A stretch of 64,000 nt of DNA from Candidatus Heimdallarchaeota archaeon. GTDB taxonomy: Archaea; Asgardarchaeota; Heimdallarchaeia; Hodarchaeales; Hodarchaeaceae. Position 1 is the first letter of the stretch; the number at the start of each line of letters is the position of its first letter. The notes under the pieces are model-generated. The model did not search any database, was not told the DNA's origin, and saw nothing but the letters and a program-made list of their open reading frames with translations. The position numbers were made by a program, and so were the translations under genes. Positions 9,765 to 19,034 of the stretch are shown in pieces. The stretch lies in contig CP070695.1 of NCBI GenBank assembly GCA_020353515.1, positions 3,285,532-3,349,531 of the forward strand, written 5' to 3'.

Positions 9765-10823
9765 ATGATCATCAAGAACCTCTGGATTATTTCTAAAGTT
9801 GGTATGTGTTATTACGACTACAGTGCTCCATTTTCTGACTATCAAATAGACGAAATTTTATTTTCTGGGCTTGTGGCTGGACTTTCAACATTTGCTGAAT
9901 CTCTTAGTGTAGAAAACAAAACTATAGAATATTTAAAATTGGGAGAGGATGAACTTTATTTCGAAACGATTGATGATACTATTGTAGCTGCAATCGTGTC
10001 CGCTGGGGATGAAAAACTCCAATCGTTTTCTATCCATGTTATGCTCCAATTCATTGGAACAAAATTCGTAGATATGTATTACAAAGAAGTAGAAGATATG
10101 TTCTTCGAATGGGCTGAAATTAGAAATTCTTTTACTCAAGAAATTAAAAATTTCTTATTTGATCAAGATTTACTTGAAGATATTAAAAGAGAACAATTTC
10201 AAAATCTATTTAATGAAACAATTATGGGTAATATCCCCTTGGATCTGCTTCATTGGAGAGGAATTCAATTATTTGCTAATTCAAACCCAGATGTTTTATC
10301 AAACTCTTTGAAACTAATAGCAAATCTCCAAGATGTGGCATCTTCGTTAATTAGTGATGAACTTCTTGAAGCTAAAGTTCTAGATGTTTTACGTCGACTC
10401 TTGAAAGATTTATCTTCAAATATTTTTGATCAAGATCCTAGAAAGCTTCTACTCCTTTGCAAGGATGATGATACTTTCAAATCTTTATATAAGGTATTAT
10501 TAGCTAGAGAAATCCTTGCGATACACTGTCCAACCTTTGAGTACCTTCAAGGGGTTATTGAAACCTGGCAAGATCCGAATCCTTATGACATTCTCATCAT
10601 TGACACACAAATCTCTACAAAAGATATTCGAACCTTGCACAATATGGAAATGATTGACGATGCTAAAATTATAATGGTAGTTAATAAGATTCCTAGACCT
10701 CCCCGGGGAAGATTGGTTCAAAAAAAACCGATTTCTTTTATTGTCCAAGAAAACATCTCAGATTTCGACTTGAATACTCCTTTAGTAGATTACCTATTAA
10801 CTTGCTTAGTTCATGAGTCGTAA
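9765..10823 (+). CDS. Longin-like domain fused to a degenerate receiver-like domain
   Basis: The 352-residue protein has three parts. Residues 1-120 show the beta-hairpin-helix-sheet pattern of Asgard longin-like proteins (IKNLWIISKVGMCYYDY, then a GLVAGLSTFAESL helix, then a LGEDELYFETIDDTIVAAIV strand pair). Residues 125-225 are helical. Residues 227-350 resemble a CheY-type receiver: an acidic triplet D234-D236 after strand 1, an aspartate D280 in ILIID after strand 3, and K308 in VVNKIP after strand 5. If the alignment is right, the phospho-acceptor and lysine are kept. AAGGA precedes the ATG. The role is unknown; a phosphorylation-responsive GTPase regulator is a hypothesis. Confidence 0.6.
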   Translation: MIIKNLWIISKVGMCYYDYSAPFSDYQIDEILFSGLVAGLSTFAESLSVENKTIEYLKLGEDELYFETIDDTIVAAIVSAGDEKLQSFSIHVMLQFIGTKFVDMYYKEVEDMFFEWAEIRNSFTQEIKNFLFDQDLLEDIKREQFQNLFNETIMGNIPLDLLHWRGIQLFANSNPDVLSNSLKLIANLQDVASSLISDELLEAKVLDVLRRLLKDLSSNIFDQDPRKLLLLCKDDDTFKSLYKVLLAREILAIHCPTFEYLQGVIETWQDPNPYDILIIDTQISTKDIRTLHNMEMIDDAKIIMVVNKIPRPPRGRLVQKKPISFIVQENISDFDLNTPLVDYLLTCLVHES

Positions 10824-10849
10824 ATTTTCCTTCATTTCTTCCATGAAAA

Positions 10850-11785
10850 TCAGATTTTCGGTATAAGAGGGACTTGTCTCGTAAAGGCGGCAGAATTGTA
10901 ATAAGTGCTAACTTTTTCAATTGTTTCAAAAGGAATATCCATTTTGTTGCTTATCTCAGTGATAGATCGCCCCTGTTCAAGTTGAATTATAATCCTATCA
11001 ACATCGCTAACAGGAAGCTCAAAAAAATACATGTACTTATTTTGGACACCAGGTATGAGATCAGCTTTGGATAAATTCTTAATAGCATCTGGAAGTTTAA
11101 GAAATTCAGCGACTTTAAATATTTGAGAACGATATAGATCCCCTAAAGGCATTAAATCGGCAGAATGTCCATGCCCCCATTTAGTAAATAAGCCAGTATA
11201 AAGCTCAGTTTTATTGATTGTACCTACAAGAAAACGATTCTCTTGTTCTGCAGTAAAATATGCAACTGCCATTTGAAGCCTAGAACGAAATTTATTGTGA
11301 GCGATAATTTTATGAATCCATTTTTCTCTATCTGAAGTTGCTTTTCCTACCATTCCATAAGTTTTCTCTTCAATTTCTTTCTTAGCCGTGTTCTTTAGCA
11401 GAGAGTAACTAAGTGGTTGGTACAATGAAGGAATTTCTCGAACAGACCCAGGTATAAGATCTTTGGATTCAAAGCTCTTAAGCATGGGTTCTATATCACA
11501 TCGTACTATATTTTCTTCGGGAACCTCTAAAAATTCAATTGATGCTTCTAGAGTTTCTTCTTGTTTTTCAAAATATTTATTAGTTCTTATGAGTAATTTT
11601 ACTTCTTCGGCACCCACAGCTTCTAGACATAATTTAGAAACTATTGTTGAGTCCATATAACCAGAAAATAGTACTAAAACGCCTTCTACTCCCCTTTCCT
11701 CTATAGATGTTCCAATAAAATGAACAATTCGTTCCACAATATTAGCTACATCATTACTAATATCAAGCACTTTCAAGTTTCCCAC
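10850..11785 (-). CDS. Divergent NAD synthetase (NadE)-family protein with altered P-loop
   Basis: At 311 residues this is an adenine-nucleotide alpha-hydrolase of the NadE family. It keeps GTINKTE, the TKWGHGHSADLMPLGDLYRS segment, a helical C-terminus and a final PLIPKI resembling the end of true NadE. The PP-loop, however, reads SGYMDS (residues 41-46) instead of SGGxDS. A canonical NadE is encoded at 27085-27924, so this is a paralogue with either a changed substrate or a lost activity. It converges on the longin/receiver gene (26-base gap) and is divergent from the helicase gene. Confidence 0.8.
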   Translation of the reverse strand: MGNLKVLDISNDVANIVERIVHFIGTSIEERGVEGVLVLFSGYMDSTIVSKLCLEAVGAEEVKLLIRTNKYFEKQEETLEASIEFLEVPEENIVRCDIEPMLKSFESKDLIPGSVREIPSLYQPLSYSLLKNTAKKEIEEKTYGMVGKATSDREKWIHKIIAHNKFRSRLQMAVAYFTAEQENRFLVGTINKTELYTGLFTKWGHGHSADLMPLGDLYRSQIFKVAEFLKLPDAIKNLSKADLIPGVQNKYMYFFELPVSDVDRIIIQLEQGRSITEISNKMDIPFETIEKVSTYYNSAAFTRQVPLIPKI

Positions 11786-12218
11786 TATATGATTAGATTT
11801 TCATGAGTCAGTAATAATAATAAGTTGTTTTTTCTAGAGATTATAGAATAAGTTGTTAGTCCATTTGTTAAATCTAAGAAGAGAAATATGGTATTTCTTT
11901 TTTCAAAGCAACTAAATGATTGATTTTTCTGTTTTTTTAAAAGAATATGGTTTGTTACAAGTGTCTTTAAATGCATAATTCACCTGCTTGGGTCACTAAA
12001 CTTTATTAATATCATTCATCTTACTTCTAATCAGTTTATTTGATGATTAAAATAAAATTTCCTCTTTAAAGCTCAAGAAAATAGATAGGATGACTAGCTT
12101 CGAATTATGTTTTATTCGAAAATATTGTATATCTTTTTCTATTTCGTTGAATTGATTCTGTTTGATTGCTTTTCATCTTTTTCATTCTTATTTTTGGTAA
12201 AAAGGAAGATTCTGTTTC
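11786..12218. other. AT-rich intergenic region between divergent genes
   Basis: This 433-base gap separates the NadE-like gene (minus) from the helicase gene (plus) and should hold both promoters. It has several T- and A-runs and one 63-codon minus-strand open frame of low-complexity composition that does not look coding. No RNA gene or convincing repeat was seen. Confidence 0.6.
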
Positions 12219-15038
12219 GTGTCGTTCGACATATTAGATCCTAGGCTTCAAAAAGTTTTAGATGAGTTAGGTCTGTCACCGACTCCTAGGCAATTAGAAT
12301 ATCTTGAAGCTATCATTGCTAAGGAAGATGTGTTGATTGTTGCGAGTACCGGATCAGGAAAAACCTTTGGAACAATCATTGCTTGTCTTCACCGAATACT
12401 TATCGAAGAATCGAATCCAATTAACACTGTTGTAATTACTCCACTTAAAGCCCTAAATCGTGATATTTTTCGACGAGTACTACCCTCTTTAGGAGAAAAA
12501 TTAGGCATCTCAATCGCTGTTCGTCATGGAGATACTACTAGTGCTGAAAGAAGAAGACAAACCAAAAATCCTCCCCAAATTTTAATTTCAACTCCTGAAT
12601 TGTTTCAGGCTTTGTTACCTGCTAAAATTCTTGGCCGAGAGCGATTAAAAAACGTTCAAACCGTAGTCATTGACGAAATACATGAATTAGTTGAAACTAA
12701 AAGAGGAGTTCAGCTTTCATTAGCTTTAGAGCGCCTATCAACCCGCGTAGGGAAAAAAATTCAGCGAATAGGAATTTCAGCGACTTTAGGAAATCCCAAA
12801 AAAGTAATGGAATTTCTTGCTCCAGAAAACGCCGATTTTAAGGTTATTGAGATCCCATCGTTAAAACAACTTCAACTAGCAATTGAATTTCCATCTGAAT
12901 TGTCATCAAACCTCCAAGATTTCACTAAAATCCTACAAACGACTGAGGAGGCAGCAGCAAGATTTTTTCGATTAGTAGAAATTATCGAAAAAGAATCAGG
13001 AACAGTTTTACTCTTTACTAACACACGACAACAAGCTGAAATTCTTGGTTATCGTTTCAACCGATATAATGAAAATATTGACCCTGATAAACGAATTACT
13101 TTTGAGGTTCACCATTCCAGTCTATCTGCTCAATATCGTTTACAAGCTGAAACAGAGGTGAGAGAGGGAAATTTAGAGCTAATTATAGCTACTTCCTCTC
13201 TAGAATTAGGAATAGATATTGGAGCTGTAAGTCTTGTAATCCAATACATGAGTCCAAGAAGAATTGAAACTCTCATTCAAAGAGTTGGAAGAGCTGGACA
13301 TGGCTTAGACAGAATAAGTCGTGGTATAATCATAGCAGAGAACCCCCGAGATCTTTTTGAGTCTTTTACAATTCAGGAACGAGTTGGTCAGGAGGAAGTT
13401 GAACCAACTACGATCCATTCAACAGCGTTAGACATTTTATTCCATAGTATCGTCGGGATTTTACTTGATTTCGGAGAAACCAACATACAAAAAATAATGG
13501 GAATTATAAAAAGGGCATATCCTTACAAGAATTTCACATCTAAAGATTTTTTACCCTTATTACAGTATGGTAAGGAGAATCATTTCTTTTTTGTTAATAA
13601 AAACCCAGGCACAGGACTGATTTCCTTAAGGGCTAAACGAAAAGCTTACCAGTATTATTATTCAAATCTTAGTAGCATTCCAACTAAAAAAAGTTACAGT
13701 GTCGTTGATATCGGTAGACAAAGTAGAGTTGGACATTTAGATGAGGCTTTTGTTTCTACTAGGGGTGAAAAAGGAGCTATTTTTATTTTAAATGGACTTC
13801 CTTGGGAATTTTTGGCACAAAAAGAAGACCGAATAGAAGTTCGCCAAGTAAAAGGCTTAACAGAGGCAGCGATACCGACGTGGGAAGGAGAATTAATCCC
13901 TGTTTCTCAGATGGTAGCTGAAGCAGCAAAGGATCTATTCGAAAATGATCTAATAGCTGAAATGGATGCCTCACCAGTCCAGAATGAACTACTAACTTTC
14001 ATTAAGGAACATAAAAAACTAGGAATTATTCCAACAAAGCATAAAATTCTAATCGAGTCTGCAGGAAGACAGTTAGTCGTACATAGTTTCTTAGGATCAA
14101 AAGGAAATGAAACCTTAGGATTATTGATTTCTTCTATTGTTGGTGCAAAACAAGGGCATTCAGTTGAATTTCGTTCTGATCCATATTCAATTTTTCTTTC
14201 ATTGCCACGACCAACAAGTCTAGTTCCTATTCTTGAGTCAATCAAGCCAGAACATATTTTCCCTTTATTAAAGCACAGAATTGGAAATAGTGACCTCTTT
14301 AACTGGAGGATTCGTCAAGTAGCTAAGCGGTTTGGTGCTGTCACAAAAGACCTTGAAAGCTCACCGATGGTAACTAGATTGATTGTCTCTCGTTATAAGG
14401 ATACAATTATTGGGGAAGAAACGATTAATGAAATTCTCTGTGAAAAAATGGATGTCAACGCAGTAATCAACTTCTTTACACAACTTCATACTGGGATAAT
14501 TAGTATAGAAGAAATTCCTGTAAAACGTTTTGAATCTCCTCTTTCATTTGCAGCAACTCAACCAATTTCGCTGAATGTTCTCAAACTAAGACCTTCACAT
14601 ATAATTTTAGAAAAAGTAGAGAAAAGGATCCGAAATACTTGGATAAGATTGGTATGTATGCGCCTTGATTGCAAATTCGAAAAAGTACAGCGTGTAGAAA
14701 GTCTAGCTGAAGACATTCAATGCCCTAAATGTCATTCACGTTTCATTGCGATTGTTCATCAGAATAAAACAGGTACCAAAGGACTACTAAAAAAATCAAT
14801 TTCAAAAGACATTAAGTTAACTCGAGAAGAGAAAAAGGAGATAAACACTGCGAAAAAATCGGCCGATTTAATACTATCTTTCGGTAAAAAAGCCGCTTTC
14901 GTTCTAGCTGGACGAGGTATTGGCCCGACCACTGCTATTAGAATTCTTAGATCTCCCCAGAAAGATAAAGAGGATCTTCTCGCATTAATATACAAGCACG
15001 AAGCTGATTTTGCTCGTACGCGGGAATACTGGGATTAA
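12219..15038 (+). CDS. Lhr-family (large helicase-related) SF2 helicase
   Basis: The 939-residue protein has the full SF2 set: ASTGSGKT (42-49), TPLKAL, DEIH (about 152-155), ISATLGN, LLFTNTR, ATSSLELGIDIG and QRVGRAGHG. A long C-terminal region follows, typical of Lhr. A Cys4 cluster at C813, C818, C835 and C838 forms a probable zinc knuckle near the end. Lhr enzymes unwind DNA and RNA-DNA hybrids and are linked to repair. The start is GTG 12219 with AAGGAAG about 12 bases upstream. It ends 40 bases from the convergent metallophosphoesterase gene, which matters because Lhr and such phosphoesterases also co-occur in bacteria. Confidence 0.9.
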   Translation: MSFDILDPRLQKVLDELGLSPTPRQLEYLEAIIAKEDVLIVASTGSGKTFGTIIACLHRILIEESNPINTVVITPLKALNRDIFRRVLPSLGEKLGISIAVRHGDTTSAERRRQTKNPPQILISTPELFQALLPAKILGRERLKNVQTVVIDEIHELVETKRGVQLSLALERLSTRVGKKIQRIGISATLGNPKKVMEFLAPENADFKVIEIPSLKQLQLAIEFPSELSSNLQDFTKILQTTEEAAARFFRLVEIIEKESGTVLLFTNTRQQAEILGYRFNRYNENIDPDKRITFEVHHSSLSAQYRLQAETEVREGNLELIIATSSLELGIDIGAVSLVIQYMSPRRIETLIQRVGRAGHGLDRISRGIIIAENPRDLFESFTIQERVGQEEVEPTTIHSTALDILFHSIVGILLDFGETNIQKIMGIIKRAYPYKNFTSKDFLPLLQYGKENHFFFVNKNPGTGLISLRAKRKAYQYYYSNLSSIPTKKSYSVVDIGRQSRVGHLDEAFVSTRGEKGAIFILNGLPWEFLAQKEDRIEVRQVKGLTEAAIPTWEGELIPVSQMVAEAAKDLFENDLIAEMDASPVQNELLTFIKEHKKLGIIPTKHKILIESAGRQLVVHSFLGSKGNETLGLLISSIVGAKQGHSVEFRSDPYSIFLSLPRPTSLVPILESIKPEHIFPLLKHRIGNSDLFNWRIRQVAKRFGAVTKDLESSPMVTRLIVSRYKDTIIGEETINEILCEKMDVNAVINFFTQLHTGIISIEEIPVKRFESPLSFAATQPISLNVLKLRPSHIILEKVEKRIRNTWIRLVCMRLDCKFEKVQRVESLAEDIQCPKCHSRFIAIVHQNKTGTKGLLKKSISKDIKLTREEKKEINTAKKSADLILSFGKKAAFVLAGRGIGPTTAIRILRSPQKDKEDLLALIYKHEADFARTREYWD

Positions 15039-15077
15039 ATTACTATTACTTATACTCATTTTTGCGAATTTGATAAT

Positions 15078-15917
15078 TTACAGGTCTTCTAGCAACCCTA
15101 AATCGACCCCATTTGTAAGTAGTATTTTGAGTTTTGGATGTTGAATTACACTTCTCAATATTGAAAATGGCTGACTTCCTTCCTTCCTTGAAATTTGGTT
15201 AAGAACGAATCCACTCAAAAATCTATTATAAGCTGGAAGAATAGTGAGAGAAATTTTGTTATTCAATCCAGTTATCTCGTTTTCTAATTGGTGATTGAAA
15301 ATTTTAAGTACTTCTTCTCGAGAAACAATTAATTTTGCAAACACAGGATATCTATGACGGAGTTGTAGCTCATCTATAATTTCGATTGTAGGATGCACAT
15401 GTCCTAGCATTATTTCTGAAGAAAATAACACATTTTTTCCAGGTTTCATATGCCCATGGAAGACACCCAGCTGGTTAAACAACGAGGCTTCCTTCTCTGG
15501 ATATATTTTGATTTTATCTTGTAAAGATTTTATTATTGAAGTATCCTGATTCCCTCGTATGAGACTAATCTCTAATCCTTCTATACTAATAATCTGTTCC
15601 ATAAAGTAGGTCAGTGCTTTTTCTCTCAACCATTTATGTGAAACCCATGGCCCGTTTTCTTTCCGTTTTAAACTTCTAAAATGGATGAAACTATGTTCTA
15701 GATCCCCCAAGATTATCAGTTGATCTGTTAATGTCTCTTCTATATCTTTTTTTAGTTGATCGATTATTTCAAAAGACCATTCTGGTTTACTGGATTTTAA
15801 TCCTCTGTTTGCCCACTCTGCTTCAAATCCTAAATGAAGATCAGCAACTAGCAGTACCTTTGTATTGTTGAACTTACGTAACAAGTACCGTCTGTCAATT
15901 GAATTCTCGTGAGCCAT
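15078..15917 (-). CDS. ICC-like metallophosphoesterase (COG1407-type)
   Basis: The 279-residue protein has a calcineurin-like dinuclear metal site: DLHLG, GDLEHS, GNQD, FHGH and GHVHP in the expected order. This matches the archaeal/bacterial ICC-like phosphoesterases, whose bacterial relatives are encoded beside Lhr and an ATP-dependent DNA ligase. Here the gene faces the Lhr-type helicase and is followed upstream by a nucleotidyltransferase (20-base gap, same strand). A role in nucleic-acid end processing is an inference from this pairing. Confidence 0.85.
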   Translation of the reverse strand: MAHENSIDRRYLLRKFNNTKVLLVADLHLGFEAEWANRGLKSSKPEWSFEIIDQLKKDIEETLTDQLIILGDLEHSFIHFRSLKRKENGPWVSHKWLREKALTYFMEQIISIEGLEISLIRGNQDTSIIKSLQDKIKIYPEKEASLFNQLGVFHGHMKPGKNVLFSSEIMLGHVHPTIEIIDELQLRHRYPVFAKLIVSREEVLKIFNHQLENEITGLNNKISLTILPAYNRFLSGFVLNQISRKEGSQPFSILRSVIQHPKLKILLTNGVDLGLLEDL

Positions 15918-15937
15918 ATTACATCAAATTTGGAATT

Positions 15938-16639
15938 TTATTTTCTTTTCAACATTCTGCGTACTATTACGTTTCTATCTGCTATTGATTTTAGTGCTTG
16001 CTCAAAATTTTCATTAGGAGATAAACCATAATTTAAGAATAGTCCTGTTCGACCAACCTTGTCTCTTCGTGAAAGGACACGTATCCTTTCATCAATCATT
16101 CTTTGTGATAAGGATAGAATTTGAATTACTTTGTTTTTATTTGTACTAATGGAAGAAAACCAATATCCTTCTTTTTCAGGCTCAATTAGCAACAATTTTT
16201 TTGTTACTCCAGCTATTCTTTGGTTAAGATGGAGATCCTTGAGGTAAAGATATCCAGAAAAACGATAAAATTCCTCTTCCCTTTCAGTGGGGTGACATAA
16301 TGGAAAACTGATATTAATTTCATCCTGCAAAGATAAAACACCACGTATAGTAGAGTTTGGAGTTCCCATCATTATTCTATGATCAGTAAATTGTAAGTCA
16401 TCTATCAAGTCCAATTTATAGGAGGGAATTTGAACAGGGATATGAATATCAATATCGGATGTTTCGCAAACGTCCCCTCTCGCCACAGAACCGTGAATAA
16501 ATCCGCTAATCCCTTTTTGTTCTAGAATTTCTAATATTTTGATTGCAGTTCTCCGTAATCTTTCCAAGAGGATCCATTCATCTTCAGTATAACTATGAAA
16601 TTCTCGTCCAACATGTTTTACTATTTTTTCTCTAGGCAT
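15938..16639 (-). CDS. Nucleotidyltransferase-domain protein (MNT/polbeta-like)
   Basis: The 233-residue protein contains HGSVARGD followed by SDIDIHIP, the helix-turn and first two catalytic carboxylates of the polymerase-beta nucleotidyltransferase fold, at about residues 48-68. The rest is alpha/beta with a basic C-terminus (RRMLKRK). It belongs to a group of conserved archaeal predicted nucleotidyltransferases of unknown target. It sits directly upstream of the metallophosphoesterase, and its ATG is overlapped by the end of the preceding small ORF, which indicates translational coupling. Confidence 0.8.
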   Translation of the reverse strand: MPREKIVKHVGREFHSYTEDEWILLERLRRTAIKILEILEQKGISGFIHGSVARGDVCETSDIDIHIPVQIPSYKLDLIDDLQFTDHRIMMGTPNSTIRGVLSLQDEINISFPLCHPTEREEEFYRFSGYLYLKDLHLNQRIAGVTKKLLLIEPEKEGYWFSSISTNKNKVIQILSLSQRMIDERIRVLSRRDKVGRTGLFLNYGLSPNENFEQALKSIADRNVIVRRMLKRK

Positions 16640-16793
16640 TGATTCCAGCTGTTTCTTTTAAACCCGTTTTAAATCCATTGCTAATTTCAATCGTTTTTAA
16701 TAAGGCACAGATTCCTTCTTGGAAATGACTCAACTTATTAGTTACAGCAGGGATTATTGTTGTCTGTCGTGGTTTCTCAACTAGAAAAAACAT
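16632..16793 (-). CDS. Small ORF, 53 residues, overlapping the nucleotidyltransferase start
   Basis: An ATG at 16793 opens a 53-codon frame that ends at 16632, overlapping the first eight bases of the nucleotidyltransferase gene. Such a stop-start overlap is typical of coupled genes. The peptide starts MFFLVEKPRQ and continues with an amphipathic helix (LSHFQEGICALLKTIE). It falls below common length cut-offs and I recognise no family. The frame also stays open for ten codons before the ATG, reading NSFLHWADD, which looks protein-like, so this could be the tail of a longer gene interrupted by a frameshift near 16820. Confidence 0.5.
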   Translation of the reverse strand: MFFLVEKPRQTTIIPAVTNKLSHFQEGICALLKTIEISNGFKTGLKETAGINA

Positions 16794-16861
16794 ATCGTCG
16801 GCCCAGTGGAGAAATGAATTTCATCTCCCGTTTTCGATCGATAGCTGATTAAATTCTCTTA

Positions 16862-17113
16862 TTACCAACCAGAAACTATATTTTTGCTGTAATGGATATC
16901 TAAAGTTCGTGTCTCAAAGTCGATTTGATAGTCAAGATTAGACCCAAAGGATGATTGAAGCTTTGGAATCTCAGCAACACAGGCTTTACAGATATCCAAT
17001 GAAGAAATAAAGTTAATTAAGCAAGATAACTCATCTTGTTCGACATTTTCTTTAGTATAGTTTCTGACACGATAATTTTCAATTATTAAAGTCTGATTTG
17101 GTTGAGACAACAT
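16862..17113 (-). CDS. Hypothetical protein, 83 residues
   Basis: A small soluble protein with a helical middle (about 28-52) and two beta strands (NLDYQIDFETRTLDIHYSK) near the end. Three cysteines (SCLI, DICKACV) are present, without a clear metal-binding spacing. It lies upstream of the 53-residue ORF and the nucleotidyltransferase on the same strand and may belong to that operon. No family recognised. Confidence 0.55.
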   Translation of the reverse strand: MLSQPNQTLIIENYRVRNYTKENVEQDELSCLINFISSLDICKACVAEIPKLQSSFGSNLDYQIDFETRTLDIHYSKNIVSGW

Positions 17114-17200
17114 GAATCCCTAGCTTTTCTTAAAGCTAGTTCGATTCATTTCTAAAATTGACATATTATCAAGATGTTACTACAAATTTCTCACAAAAGT

Positions 17201-18040
17201 TCAAAAAATTTCCAGAGAATCTTGTTCAATACCTATCATTTCTTGAATCATCTCTTGATAGTTATCAAACATACCAGGGCCGAGTTTAATTGCATAAAAA
17301 ACTTCAGCTAATTCTATATCACCATTTGATAAATTAGCAAGTGCTTGGGAAACCATTCTTAACATAGTACCAGCTCCATCCTGTAGCTGAGTTTTCTGTT
17401 CTTCAGTTAAGTTGGTAGGATCCGCTCCTTCTACAAAAAGGTCAGCCATCATCTCTACTTGTGATTGATGACAAAATATTGCTTTCATTTTTTTATCCAT
17501 TGTATGAGTAATATCTACTAAACGATTAGGTTTATGTTCTATAGGGATCATATACCATAGTTCTTCTGGTTGGTGAGGTCCCAGGCCCTCTTTCAGATGT
17601 TCGGGATACATCATAGGAAAGCAAGAAAATGTAACTGCTTCAGATGCCATCCGTCCCACCTCAATATGATCTGGGTGAACCTGATATTTTTTCCATGGAT
17701 CAAATGTTATTACTCTATCCGGTTTAAGTTTTCGAACCCAGTATATTAAACGCTCTTTTAATTGATCAATGTGATCACGAAGAAAACCATCGGGAAAATC
17801 TAAGAAAATTGCTTTTTCTCCTCCAAGGGTTTTCATAGCATTCGTTAATTCTACCTTTCTGGTCTTTGCTAACTCTTCAGGGGTTATATCAGTTATCTTA
17901 GCTCCTAAATTACCATTTGTCGCACAAATAGCAAAAATCTGATGCCCTTCCTCGGCCCACTTAGCTAGAGTGCCTCCCGCCAAGAATTCAGCATCATCAG
18001 GATGAGCATATATTGCAAGGATCACTTTTTTATGGGTCAT
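17201..18040 (-). CDS. PIG-L/LmbE-family deacetylase
   Basis: The 279-residue protein carries the zinc and catalytic motif AHPDD near residue 13 and the second motif HPDH in the middle, both diagnostic of PIG-L/MshB/BshB deacetylases. It also has DPWKKYQ and a C-terminal HQSQ segment seen in this family. These enzymes remove acetyl groups from N-acetylglucosaminyl compounds such as thiol cofactor or GPI precursors. The substrate here is unknown. It stands alone on the minus strand with about 90 bases on either side. Confidence 0.88.
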   Translation of the reverse strand: MTHKKVILAIYAHPDDAEFLAGGTLAKWAEEGHQIFAICATNGNLGAKITDITPEELAKTRKVELTNAMKTLGGEKAIFLDFPDGFLRDHIDQLKERLIYWVRKLKPDRVITFDPWKKYQVHPDHIEVGRMASEAVTFSCFPMMYPEHLKEGLGPHQPEELWYMIPIEHKPNRLVDITHTMDKKMKAIFCHQSQVEMMADLFVEGADPTNLTEEQKTQLQDGAGTMLRMVSQALANLSNGDIELAEVFYAIKLGPGMFDNYQEMIQEMIGIEQDSLEIF

Positions 18041-18149
18041 TCTATTTAAACTCCAATTTCTGTTTAAGGAAATTCTTGATATTGTGATAAACCTTCTTTT
18101 GAGCTTTCACATTTTTTTACTTTAAATCTTCATCAGAAATTTAAGGGGA

Positions 18150-19034
18150 TTACATTGAACGAATAATTTCTGATTTAGATTTAGTAACTTTAGTTCTGGT
18201 TGTACTTATATTTTGACGATGCTTTGAGGAATTTGGAATTAGTGTGGTATTAAAACTACGAATCAATTTGAATAAATGCTCTGGAATTGCAGGATTCCCT
18301 ACTAATAACTGGACACCATTTTGGATGAATTTTTCTATCCGAGTTTGATAATTTTGGGATGTGAGGACAAATCTATCAAAACTTGATCGTAATATACACT
18401 GAATTTCTGGGATTAAATCATTCCAAAGTTGTTTGTTCATTGGTGGAGTTATAAAAGAATACCCTTTCTTCTTCAATTCTTGTTGAGTTATATTTCTTCG
18501 AATTAAGTAACCTAGCAATGATTTGATAGCCTCTTCATCAGAAATAGAGTGAGCTAATGGGGAATATACAGCTATGGGGGGTTTAAATTCGTTCGAAATA
18601 ACACGAGGGTCTCCATGAAGTATAAAGGGGATAATTGGGGCATACTGGTGTTGTAATTTCTGGATTAATTTTGAATTCACGTTTTCCACTCCTAAAAACA
18701 ATACAGAGGAATTTTTTTCACGTATTCGAGTAAATATATTGTGGAATGCTTTTGTTAAAGGTAATTGGGTGTCAATAGAGGGATAGTTGGGGTGCCCTGC
18801 AACAATGCAAAAATAGAGATGAGGATTATTTCTTGCTATCCGTAAATAATTCTCGAGGAGATGCTTTCGTTGGAAGTGAAATTCGCAACCCCGTATTGCA
18901 ATAGTGAAAACCAAAAAATGACGAATTTGTTCAACTATCTTTTCTAATTCATCTGGTTTGAGGAGAGGCTTTTGTCCTTCGTAATCAATAAACACAAATC
19001 GATGAAATTTATCTGCATAAAATATTGCTTCCAA
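18150..19034 (-). CDS. Possible divergent luciferase-fold (LLM/F420-type) protein
   Basis: About 294 residues from a TTG at 19034, which has GAG about five bases upstream. The alternation of strands and helices, a DPRV...PIAVYSPLA segment, and the GVQLLVGNPAIPEHLF segment near the end resemble degenerate members of the luciferase-like flavin/F420 oxidoreductase family, but key cofactor residues are not evident. The frame remains open about 90 bases further upstream (through KKCGNTFLTDSTTCL) without an ATG, GTG or TTG. The true N-terminus may therefore be longer, or the gene may be damaged. The C-terminus is basic. Confidence 0.4.
   Translation of the reverse strand: MEAIFYADKFHRFVFIDYEGQKPLLKPDELEKIVEQIRHFLVFTIAIRGCEFHFQRKHLLENYLRIARNNPHLYFCIVAGHPNYPSIDTQLPLTKAFHNIFTRIREKNSSVLFLGVENVNSKLIQKLQHQYAPIIPFILHGDPRVISNEFKPPIAVYSPLAHSISDEEAIKSLLGYLIRRNITQQELKKKGYSFITPPMNKQLWNDLIPEIQCILRSSFDRFVLTSQNYQTRIEKFIQNGVQLLVGNPAIPEHLFKLIRSFNTTLIPNSSKHRQNISTTRTKVTKSKSEIIRSM

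Noticed and set aside
11785..11976. A 63-codon minus-strand open frame before the NadE-like gene
   Set aside because: Composition follows the AT-rich spacer and there is no support for translation.
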